Assembly (NCBI GenBank): GCA_946482165.1
Contig: CAMLQS010000345.1
Span: 1-5,379 of the forward strand
From: an uncultured Verrucomicrobiota bacterium
GTDB taxonomy: Bacteria; Verrucomicrobiota; Verrucomicrobiae; Opitutales; Opitutaceae
Reading direction: 5' to 3'
Length of the DNA: 5,379 bases
Under the pieces are notes generated by a model. That model was given only the letters and a program-made list of their open reading frames with translations, did no database searches and was not told the origin of the DNA. A program made the translations under genes and the position numbers. Below, piece after piece: positions 1-4,040 of this stretch (its first letter is position 1; every line of letters begins with the position of its first letter).

Positions 1-1
1 G

Positions 2-76
2 GTTAACGCCGGCTTGGAAGAAAAGGGAGCGTTGGGGACGTTTCTATGTCGGGAACTGACGGGAAAAAGACGATGA
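2..76 (+). CDS. C-terminal end of an unidentified upstream gene (partial)
   Basis: The frame is open from the left edge of the window and ends with TGA at 74-76, giving 24 residues that finish in a basic tail (TGKRR). The segment has ordinary protein character, with LEEKGALGTFLCREL resembling an amphipathic helix. It lies on the same strand as every other gene here and stops 24 bases before the first copy of the element-wide palindrome. The start lies outside the window and no family can be named. It is short enough to be a chance open frame, so confidence is limited. Confidence 0.4.
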   Translation, partial: VNAGLEEKGALGTFLCRELTGKRR

Positions 77-89
77 GGCGTGGCGTCTA

Positions 90-116
90 GGCAGACCTCC
101 CGTTTAAACGTCTGCC
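90..116 (+). other. Inverted repeat / possible weak terminator
   Basis: GGCAGAC at 90-96 is the exact reverse complement of GTCTGCC at 110-116, giving a 7-bp stem with a 13-base loop that contains most of the CGTTTAAACG palindrome. It follows the stop of the partial upstream gene. No strong T run follows (TTCCTCAAATTT), so it is at best a weak terminator. It could equally be an extended operator. The two dyads are not concentric: the stem is centred at 103, the palindrome at 105.5. Confidence 0.35.
101..110. repeat. CGTTTAAACG palindrome, copy 1 (intergenic)
   Basis: This is the first of five exact copies of a 10-bp perfect palindrome in the window. It sits in the intergenic region ahead of the first HTH gene, about 75 bases before its ATG and exactly 20 bp from a second, different 10-bp palindrome at 121-130. 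The position suits an operator controlling the first operon. The function is inferred; only the repetition and symmetry are seen. Confidence 0.75.
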
Positions 117-120
117 TTCC

Positions 121-150
121 TCAAATTTGACAGGCGCTCAGAGGTAAAAT
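121..150 (+). promoter_or_regulatory. Putative promoter/operator of the first HTH gene
   Basis: TCAAATTTGA at 121-130 is a perfect 10-bp palindrome that overlaps a perfect -35-like TTGACA at 127-132. A -10-like TAAAAT lies at 145-150. The spacing between them is only 12 bp instead of the usual 16-18, so a standard sigma-70 promoter is doubtful unless an activator that untwists DNA (as MerR-type activators do with over-long spacers) or another sigma factor is used. No better -10 at 17 bp is visible. The palindrome across the -35 box suits a repressor site. Confidence 0.35.
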
Positions 151-184
151 GGGGAGCGGAATCTGACTTTGAGGACCTGTGTGT

Positions 185-409
185 ATGGAAAACAAAACTC
201 TCTCCGACCGCCTCTCGCCCGATGCGGTCGCCAAGCGTTACGGGGTCCACAAGAAGACCCTTCAGAAATGGATGAAGAAGCGGCTTATCTCGTATGTGAA
301 ATTAGGGGGGGCCGGTGGCCTTGGTCGTTCCATCGTCTTCTTCCGTGAGGAAGATCTCGCCAGCTTCGAGAATCGTTTCCGCCGCCGCGCGGTGGGTGAG
401 ACCAGCTAA
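185..409 (+). CDS. Small helix-turn-helix DNA-binding protein (MerR/AlpA/excisionase-like)
   Basis: The 74-residue product carries an N-terminal helix-turn-helix at about residues 11-34 (LSPDAVAKRYGVHKKTLQKWMKKRLI). A basic, glycine-rich loop follows, then a short strand and helix (about 49-60, SIVFFREEDLASF), the arrangement of HTH_17/MerR-type small proteins. Family members act as excisionases, as AlpA-type activators of an element's integrase, or as repressors. The start at ATG 185 is preferred over the in-frame GTG at 179 because GAGGA at 171-175 is nine bases from the ATG and only three from the GTG. The C-terminus is arginine-rich (RFRRRAV). It is the first gene of the run and follows two palindromes, so self-regulation is plausible. 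Which subfamily it belongs to cannot be settled by eye. Confidence 0.8.
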   Translation: MENKTLSDRLSPDAVAKRYGVHKKTLQKWMKKRLISYVKLGGAGGLGRSIVFFREEDLASFENRFRRRAVGETS

Positions 410-430
410 CCGCGAGAGCTTTCGAATTCG

Positions 431-646
431 ATGATCGCCGCCACCCATCCCGGCCTCGGCCTCCTCTCGCCTCAACTGATCCCGGCCGTCCAGCGTAAGC
501 TAGCGTTTAAACGTTACTACGACGCCCTCGCCCAAGGTGACGAGGAGGAGGCCGCCGACGCCTTTGCCAACTGGCAACGCCTCGGTGGAGTTGTCGTTGT
601 CCGTCCAATCGCCACCGACAGGGGGAAGGGAGCAGAAAATGAGTGA
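431..646 (+). CDS. Hypothetical 71-residue protein
   Basis: The family is not recognised. The product has a hydrophobic N-terminal third (residues 1-20), a basic and aromatic stretch KLAFKRYY around 23-30, an acidic helix (GDEEEAADAFANWQRL, about 36-51) and a valine-rich strand. It starts 21 bases after the HTH gene and its last eight bases overlap the start of the replication-like gene, which argues that it is a translated member of the operon. No clear Shine-Dalgarno sequence precedes the ATG. CGTTTAAACG lies wholly inside the gene at 504-513, read as codons GCG TTT AAA CGT, the only copy inside a reading frame away from its ends. A start further downstream is not available as ATG. Confidence 0.6.
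   Translation: MIAATHPGLGLLSPQLIPAVQRKLAFKRYYDALAQGDEEEAADAFANWQRLGGVVVVRPIATDRGKGAENE
504..513. repeat. CGTTTAAACG palindrome, copy 2 (inside the 71-residue gene)
   Basis: This exact copy of the 10-bp palindrome is read through in the TTT AAA frame. Its right flank matches copy 3: 503-519 and 1483-1499 share GCGTTTAAACGTWACTA with a single T/A difference. Its left flank AG is shared with copy 4 (12 identical bases, 502-513 and 2451-2462). Confidence 0.75.
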
Positions 647-1490
647 ACGCGACACGACCGTCTTTCGTAGCCCCAAGGTGAAAGAGTCGGCTACCCGATT
701 CGTTGCTATCGACAACGCCACCATCCAAGATCCGCGTCTGAGCTTTCGTGCTCGCGGCGTGCTCGCCTACGTCCTGTCGAAGCCGACGACTTGGGAGCAC
801 AGCGCCGAGTCTCTCGCGGCAGCATCCACCGAAGGCGTCGAGGCCATTCGCAGCGCCCTGCGCGAGTTGGAGCGCCTCGGATTCGCAGAGTTTAAGAAGC
901 TCCGCATCGACCGTGGGAGGTTCAAAAGCGTTAGGCTCTTCCGCGAGTCACCGGGTAGCAATTTACCGGACCCGGCCCAACCGGACCCGGAAAAACCGAA
1001 CCCGGTTAACCCGAGGCCGGCCCAACCGGACTCGGAAAAGCCGACACCCAGTGAATCCGAGTCCGGTTCAGCCGACCCCGGGCAAAGCCGACTCTCCGAA
1101 AACACAGGTTCCGAGAATACGGTTTCTGAAAAGACGGAGAGGGAAAAAGAAAACACAGAGACGAAAAAGGCGGCTGGCGCCGCGGGAGGTGCGGCCGATG
1201 TGCCATTGCCCTTCGATTCACCGGAATTTGTCTCGGCGTGGGGCGACTGGCTCGCCTACCGTCGCGAGCGCCGCCTGACCGCCTACAAGCCGACATCGCT
1301 CAAGGCTCAGTTCGCCGAGCTCGCGGCGTGGGGGGAAGCCGGCGCCATCGCCAGCATCCGCGAGTCGATTCGCCAGCAATGGCAGGGGCTCTTCCCGCCC
1401 AAGGCCTCCGCCAATGGAGCCCGCCCGTCACACATCACCGCCGCCCCCACTGCCGCTGACCACGCGAAGGGCTTCTTTCACGGCGTTTAA
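639..1490 (+). CDS. Replication-initiator-like winged-helix protein
   Basis: The product is 283 residues. Residues about 19-104 resemble the winged-helix N-domain of phage and plasmid replication proteins: FVAIDNATI, then LSFRARGVLAYVLSKPTTW, then EAIRSALRELERLGF and a wing (RIDRGRFKSVRLF). A proline/glutamate-rich linker made of pentapeptide repeats follows (about 110-169). The C-terminal part (about 195-252, WGDWLAYRRERRLTAY, then AIASIRESIRQQWQGLFPP) resembles the DnaD-like C-terminal domain of phage replisome organisers, which recruit the host helicase loader or helicase. The start at 639 is chosen because GGGAG at 628-632 lies six bases upstream. The longer in-frame start at 537 would overlap the preceding gene heavily. 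The stop TAA (1488-1490) lies inside palindrome copy 3. The role is inferred from domain layout; a purely regulatory winged-helix protein is the alternative. Confidence 0.75.
   Translation: MSERDTTVFRSPKVKESATRFVAIDNATIQDPRLSFRARGVLAYVLSKPTTWEHSAESLAAASTEGVEAIRSALRELERLGFAEFKKLRIDRGRFKSVRLFRESPGSNLPDPAQPDPEKPNPVNPRPAQPDSEKPTPSESESGSADPGQSRLSENTGSENTVSEKTEREKENTETKKAAGAAGGAADVPLPFDSPEFVSAWGDWLAYRRERRLTAYKPTSLKAQFAELAAWGEAGAIASIRESIRQQWQGLFPPKASANGARPSHITAAPTAADHAKGFFHGV
966..1145 (+). repeat. 15-bp tandem repeat in the replication-like gene; candidate origin iterons
   Basis: About twelve 15-bp units run in frame with the gene. The first five are well conserved around CCGGACCCGG (units start at 966, 981, 996, 1011 and 1026), and those from 1041 onward are degenerate. 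They encode pentapeptides such as PDPAQ, PDPEK, PNPVN, PRPAQ and PDSEK. A purine-rich, A-rich stretch (about 1130-1170) follows. In lambdoid phages the origin iterons lie inside the initiator gene O next to an A/T-rich tract, so the arrangement could be an origin. The repeat could also just encode a flexible linker that expanded by slippage. Confidence 0.7.
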
Positions 1491-1493
1491 ACG
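1484..1493. repeat. CGTTTAAACG palindrome, copy 3 (contains a stop codon)
   Basis: This is an exact copy of the palindrome. The stop TAA of the replication-like gene (1488-1490) lies in its centre, read as GGC GTT TAA. The next gene starts 37 bases downstream. Confidence 0.75.
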
Positions 1494-1530
1494 TAACTAG
1501 AATTCAAATACCATCAGTAACCGATTGGCG

Positions 1531-1866
1531 ATGAGATCTACAATTCCCCTAACCACGCGCACAATTAGCGGCGAAGAAACGGAGCGTTTGTTCAATCCTC
1601 TCGTCGAACTGCATGGTTGGCTCCTCTACGGAGACGATCCGATTACGGGTGAGCTGATCGAGGCTGAGATCATCCAGCGGACGATTGCCGCTGCCTACGT
1701 CGTGCGTCGCGACGCACTGAAGGGAAAGCGACTTGACCGCATTGCCGCGGAATACGGGTGGACTCCTGAGCGTCTCCACGGGTTAGCCAGCGGATTCGCC
1801 GCCCGCTTCCGGCTCCCCTACGCCGACCTCGCAGAGGCGATGCGGCGTTCGACTCACATACGATGA
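1531..1866 (+). CDS. Hypothetical 111-residue protein with an HTH-like segment
   Basis: The family is not recognised. The protein is mostly helical. Residues about 41-65 form a long helix (LIEAEIIQRTIAAAYVVRRDAL), and about 67-93 (KRLDRIAAEYGWTPERLHGL) have the look of a helix-turn-helix, with a polar first helix, a GWTPE turn and a second helix. ATG 1531 is preferred over the in-frame TTG at 1525, but neither has a Shine-Dalgarno sequence. It follows palindrome copy 3 by 37 bases. After its stop the +1 frame stays open to 1954 with protein-like content (RRVENDAEGAKLDWDG), so the C-terminus may be truncated by a frameshift. A DNA-binding role is only a guess from the helix pattern. Confidence 0.6.
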   Translation: MRSTIPLTTRTISGEETERLFNPLVELHGWLLYGDDPITGELIEAEIIQRTIAAAYVVRRDALKGKRLDRIAAEYGWTPERLHGLASGFAARFRLPYADLAEAMRRSTHIR

Positions 1867-2207
1867 CGGGGGAGCGGCCAGCCCCCAGCGATTGCGGCGC
1901 GTGGAGAACGATGCCGAGGGTGCCAAGCTCGATTGGGACGGCACGATAGCGTAGTGTGACTGTGAATACAAAACACCTCGCTTGTGAAAATGTAAAAGCC
2001 GCTGCCGAGGTCCCCTACCCCGCACCCACCCCCCGGGGAAGGAATCTCTTTGCAGCCCAGCCGCTACGGGGGTTCGGCCGGAGGCCCGCTATCCGGGAGG
2101 GGATGCAACCCCCGAGGGTGAACCATGAACCGGCGAGCGGTCGCGGGAAACGGCAGTGAATCGGCAGCCACTAGTTTTGACACCATGCAGGTTAGTAGGA
2201 GAACCCA
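1867..2207. other. Intergenic region with multiple inverted repeats; possible structured RNA or leader
   Basis: No convincing gene fills these 341 bases, but perfect inverted repeats are frequent. GGGGG 1868-1872 pairs with CCCCC 1882-1886. ACCTCG 1975-1980 pairs with CGAGGT 2006-2011. TCCCC 2011-2015 pairs with GGGGA 2035-2039. CGGGGGTT 2067-2074 pairs with AACCCCCG 2107-2114, and a CCCG/CGGG hairpin (2085-2088 with 2094-2097) nests inside its loop. CCCCGGGG at 2031-2038 is itself a palindrome. The GC-rich part at 2005-2155 differs in texture from the A-rich patch at 1965-2000. It could be a non-coding RNA, a 5' leader of the 2208 gene, or a remnant of lost genes. I recognise no known RNA family. 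Confidence 0.4.
2197..2202 (+). promoter_or_regulatory. Shine-Dalgarno sequence for the 2208 gene
   Basis: AGGAGA lies five bases ahead of ATG 2208 and is one of the few strong ribosome-binding sites in the window. It fixes the start of the small winged-helix gene. A TTGACA occurs just upstream at 2177-2182 without a -10 box at usable spacing. Confidence 0.65.
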
Positions 2208-2459
2208 ATGAACCTACCATCCAACCCATCCAACGTCACAATCCAGCCCGACGGCACTGTCAGCTTTCGTAGTTTTCTGACTCTACCGGGCTTTGCTGCC
2301 GAGGTGGGCAAATGTGATGAAACAGTCGCCCGCGAATTGACCATGCGTGGCCTCCTTCCCGATGGAGTCGTTCAGTTCGGGCGCCGCCGCGTGCCGATTT
2401 TCGACGCGACTCGTGTGCCTGATCTGCGCGCGGCCCTCGGCCTGTCTGCGAGCGTTTAA
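2208..2459 (+). CDS. Small winged-helix/MerR-like DNA-binding protein
   Basis: The product is 83 residues. After a polar N-terminus (1-20), a helix-turn-helix can be read at about 28-50 (GFAAEVGKCDETVARELTMRG). A wing-like strand pair with arginines follows (VVQFGRRRVPIFDATRV, about 54-70) and then a closing helix (LRAALGL). This is the layout of MerR-type or excisionase-like single-domain proteins. It is the second such protein in the window, after 185-409, and the two are not obviously copies of each other. The start is well supported by AGGAGA. The stop TAA (2457-2459) lies inside palindrome copy 4, so the protein is a candidate for binding the palindromes, including one at its own 3' end. 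That link is inference. Confidence 0.7.
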   Translation: MNLPSNPSNVTIQPDGTVSFRSFLTLPGFAAEVGKCDETVARELTMRGLLPDGVVQFGRRRVPIFDATRVPDLRAALGLSASV

Positions 2460-2462
2460 ACG
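2453..2462. repeat. CGTTTAAACG palindrome, copy 4 (contains a stop codon)
   Basis: This is an exact copy of the palindrome. As in copy 3, the TAA stop of the upstream gene is embedded in its centre (AGC GTT TAA). It lies 30 bases before the next ATG, in a short gap with no Shine-Dalgarno sequence. Confidence 0.75.
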
Positions 2463-2492
2463 GCGGCGAAACGACTTCCCACCTACCTAAGC

Positions 2493-3116
2493 ATGTCCCA
2501 ACTAAATCAACAAGTGGCCGAGGCATTTGAGGCCCTTCAGGCTAAAAATGGAGGTCAGGTTTTCACGCTCGCCGAGCGGTTACAGATTCTCTCATTCGCG
2601 GTCGGTGCGAAGGCATACAGTGCCACAAGTTTCAAGGCGGTTATGCACCTTGGATTGGCCGCGACGTCGGCTTTCAAGGCGGCAGACGAGTGGCGGAACC
2701 AGCACACAAACCTTTCGCCCACCGAGCGCGTTCAGCAGGCGATTGATGATCTCACGTTGGCTTACGCCCGGATCGGTGAGTTGGAGAAATTACACGGGGC
2801 AGGTCATCCCGACGACGAAGATGACGACGAAGTGATTGATAACGGCGCCATCACTGCATTGACCACGGAACGCGACGCCGCCCGCGCCCGTGTAACCGAG
2901 CTGGAGACACAAAACCGCACGCTGACCGCGGAGCGCGACGCACTTGTCGCCAGCCGTGCCACCGCCGAGGAGATCGCTCGCCGCCAGCTCAACAAGGTCG
3001 GCCAACCCAGCCCCCTCGGCGCCGACACCAACGGCGGAAAGAAGGACGAGAGCAAGATGACGCTCACCGAACGCGCCCAAGCCGCCATCGACGCGAAGCA
3101 GGGAGGTGTCCGATGA
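2493..3116 (+). CDS. Hypothetical 207-residue coiled-coil protein, possibly virion-associated
   Basis: The family is not recognised. Residues 1-72 are predicted helical and uncharged enough to be a folded domain. A short acidic run (PDDEDDDE, about 106-113) is encoded by a duplicated GACGACGAAG at 2811-2820 and 2823-2832. Residues about 118-165 form a likely coiled coil in which TERDA (125-129) and AERDA (146-150) recur exactly three heptads apart. A similar motif appears at both ends of the coiled region: LSPTERVQQAID (74-85) and MTLTERAQAAID (189-200). The C-terminal part is a Gly/Lys linker plus that motif. No Shine-Dalgarno sequence precedes the ATG. The stop overlaps the next start as ATGA. 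A scaffold-like or tail-assembly role would suit the position, but nothing proves it. Confidence 0.7.
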   Translation: MSQLNQQVAEAFEALQAKNGGQVFTLAERLQILSFAVGAKAYSATSFKAVMHLGLAATSAFKAADEWRNQHTNLSPTERVQQAIDDLTLAYARIGELEKLHGAGHPDDEDDDEVIDNGAITALTTERDAARARVTELETQNRTLTAERDALVASRATAEEIARRQLNKVGQPSPLGADTNGGKKDESKMTLTERAQAAIDAKQGGVR

Positions 3117-3376
3117 ACGGCCCTGCTCCCCTCGTTGATCGCATTCGATCCGCTCATGCCGTGGCCAATCAAAGCGGCGCCTACCCGCCGCTCCCTCCAG
3201 CGGGCCACCAAACACTCACCGAGATCGCGGCGGAGGCCCTGGGGGTGACGCTCCAGACGCCCGCCCGCCACTCGGAACTCGATGTTCATGTCTCCGACGT
3301 GAAGCCCGGTTCACTAACCGACCGCGCCATCAAAACCAACTCCACCAAAACCTCAAAGCCCGCCCGCATCCAATGA
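3113..3376 (+). CDS. Hypothetical 87-residue protein
   Basis: The family is not recognised. The product is rich in Pro, Thr, Ser and Ala, with one probable helix (LTEIAAEALGVTL, about 35-47) and an extended, basic C-terminus. It begins in an ATGA overlap with the preceding gene and has GGAGGT at 3102-3107, five bases ahead, so translation is well supported. It ends in another ATGA overlap (3373-3376) with the following gene, so all three should be made from one transcript by coupled translation. Confidence 0.65.
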   Translation: MNGPAPLVDRIRSAHAVANQSGAYPPLPPAGHQTLTEIAAEALGVTLQTPARHSELDVHVSDVKPGSLTDRAIKTNSTKTSKPARIQ

Positions 3377-3840
3377 ACACGTCCAGCATCGTCAGTCAGA
3401 AAGCCCACACCGCCCTCGTTCAGCGACTCCTCGCGACGCAAGACCCCGAAGCTGCCCGCCACGCCGACGCGACCCGCCGTCATGAGCATGAGCGTCTTCG
3501 ATTGGCGTTGAGCCAGTCACAAGGCGTGCGTGATGCCGCAAGTCAACATCACACGAGCCTGCTCTTCGCCCGCCGTTCCGACACCGCTACCGCGCTGGTC
3601 GAAAGTCAGGCGAAGCTCGACGTTGCCGAAGCCGAGGTCGCCAAGAGCGCCGAGGCCGTCGCTTCCTTCGAGGCGGCGGAGCAGATGCGCAAGCAAGGTC
3701 CTATCGGCGAAATCGTGATGCTGCTCACTATCGCCCACGACGAGGAGCGTGCCGCGCGCATTGCAGCTGAAGCCCGCATCGCCGCTTTGGAAAAGGCCGT
3801 CGGCATTTCCTCTGCTTCGCCCGCCGCGACGAAGCCATAA
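3373..3840 (+). CDS. Hypothetical 155-residue alanine-rich coiled-coil protein
   Basis: The family is not recognised. Helical throughout: residues about 13-48 include a charged segment (RRHEHERLRLAL), about 70-105 form an alanine/glutamate coiled coil (LVESQAKLDVAEAEVAKS), and about 119-143 a second one (HDEERAARIAAEARIAALEK). Residues 110-119 (PIGEIVMLLT) are a short hydrophobic insert. The ending is low complexity (SSASPAATKP). It starts in an ATGA overlap and has no Shine-Dalgarno sequence of its own, so it probably depends on translational coupling. Its place just before the tape-measure gene suggests a virion or tail-assembly component by position only. Confidence 0.65.
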   Translation: MNTSSIVSQKAHTALVQRLLATQDPEAARHADATRRHEHERLRLALSQSQGVRDAASQHHTSLLFARRSDTATALVESQAKLDVAEAEVAKSAEAVASFEAAEQMRKQGPIGEIVMLLTIAHDEERAARIAAEARIAALEKAVGISSASPAATKP

Positions 3841-3886
3841 CCCCTTTCACTTGCCTTGAACATCGGTCGCGCCATGCGAGAAGTCC

Positions 3887-3903
3887 CTCTTCCTCCGGAA
3901 GGG
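3887..3903 (+). other. Hairpin 1 of the pre-tape-measure gap
   Basis: CTTCC at 3889-3893 pairs with GGAAG at 3897-3901 around a three-base loop, extended by a G-T and a C-G pair to seven pairs. It is the first of three hairpins between 3841 and 4040. No T tract follows it. Confidence 0.45.
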
Positions 3904-3926
3904 TGGGCCATCTTACCAATGACTTT

Positions 3927-3950
3927 CCTCCGCATCATGTGATGTGGAGG
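3927..3950 (+). other. Hairpin 2 of the pre-tape-measure gap: 10-pair stem, 4-base loop
   Basis: CCTCCGCATC (3927-3936) pairs with GATGTGGAGG (3941-3950) with one G-T wobble and loop ATGT, the strongest local hairpin in the window. Its 3' arm ends in GGAGG, five bases before an ATG at 3956, so a ribosome-binding site would be locked in the stem. The ORF from 3956 looks like a shadow of the tape-measure gene, so this may be coincidence. No T run follows. Confidence 0.55.
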
Positions 3951-3976
3951 CTGATATGAGAGGCGTGTGTGAAAAG

Positions 3977-4008
3977 CGCCCCGCTGTTCTGAGAAGTTCG
4001 GCGGGGCG
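3977..4008. terminator. GC-rich stem-loop, possible terminator
   Basis: CGCCCCGC (3977-3984) and GCGGGGCG (4001-4008) form a perfect 8-bp stem around a 16-base loop. It is preceded by GAAAAG and followed on the plus strand by TAACCATTC, with no T run. On the minus strand the stem is followed by CTTTTC, the better terminator context, although no convincing minus-strand gene exists here. It may separate the coiled-coil operon from the tape-measure unit or be part of a leader. Confidence 0.4.
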
Positions 4009-4017
4009 TAACCATTC

Positions 4018-4023
4018 TATAAC
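4018..4023 (+). promoter_or_regulatory. Weak -10-like box ahead of the tape-measure gene
   Basis: TATAAC lies so that a transcript would start near 4030, giving an 11-base leader that consists almost entirely of palindrome copy 5. No -35 box is visible at 16-18 bp (the sequence there is AGTTCG or similar), so the call is weak. Confidence 0.2.
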
Positions 4024-4030
4024 TACAGGC

Positions 4031-4040
4031 CGTTTAAACG
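4031..4040. repeat. CGTTTAAACG palindrome, copy 5 (abuts the tape-measure ATG)
   Basis: This exact copy of the palindrome ends at the base immediately before ATG 4041. It takes the place where a Shine-Dalgarno spacer would be, and no good ribosome-binding site is present (only CAGG at 4026-4029). A protein bound here would cover the start of the gene. Confidence 0.75.

Noticed and set aside
537..638. Longer N-terminal start for the replication-like gene
   Set aside because: It would overlap the 71-residue gene by over 100 bases and has no ribosome-binding site; GGGAG sits correctly ahead of ATG 639 and the conserved domain begins after it.
966..1145. CRISPR array
   Set aside because: Units are 15 bp without unique spacers, and the repeat is in frame with a protein-coding gene.
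1863..1949. 28-codon ORF in an ATGA overlap after the 111-residue gene
   Set aside because: Too short and without protein character; the neighbouring +1 frame looks more protein-like.
1956..2159. 67-codon plus-strand ORF in the intergenic region
   Set aside because: No ribosome-binding site, Pro/Arg/Gly-rich composition without domain character, and it runs through the inverted-repeat region.
2177..2197. TTGACA as a promoter for the 2208 gene
   Set aside because: No -10 box at 16-18 bp, and the position would place the start of transcription at or beyond the ribosome-binding site.
2811..2832. GACGACGAAG direct repeat as a mobile or regulatory signal
   Set aside because: It simply encodes the acidic DDE stretch of the coiled-coil protein.
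2790..3289. Two overlapping minus-strand ORFs (141 and 161 codons)
   Set aside because: They are antisense to two coupled plus-strand genes with good ATGA overlap and a strong GGAGGT site; the translations are Ser/Arg/Gly-rich shadows.
101..4040. Palindrome as cloning-vector PmeI sites (GTTTAAAC), with EcoRI sites nearby
   Set aside because: The copies lie inside or at the ends of natural-looking reading frames, with no linker, marker or vector backbone around them.
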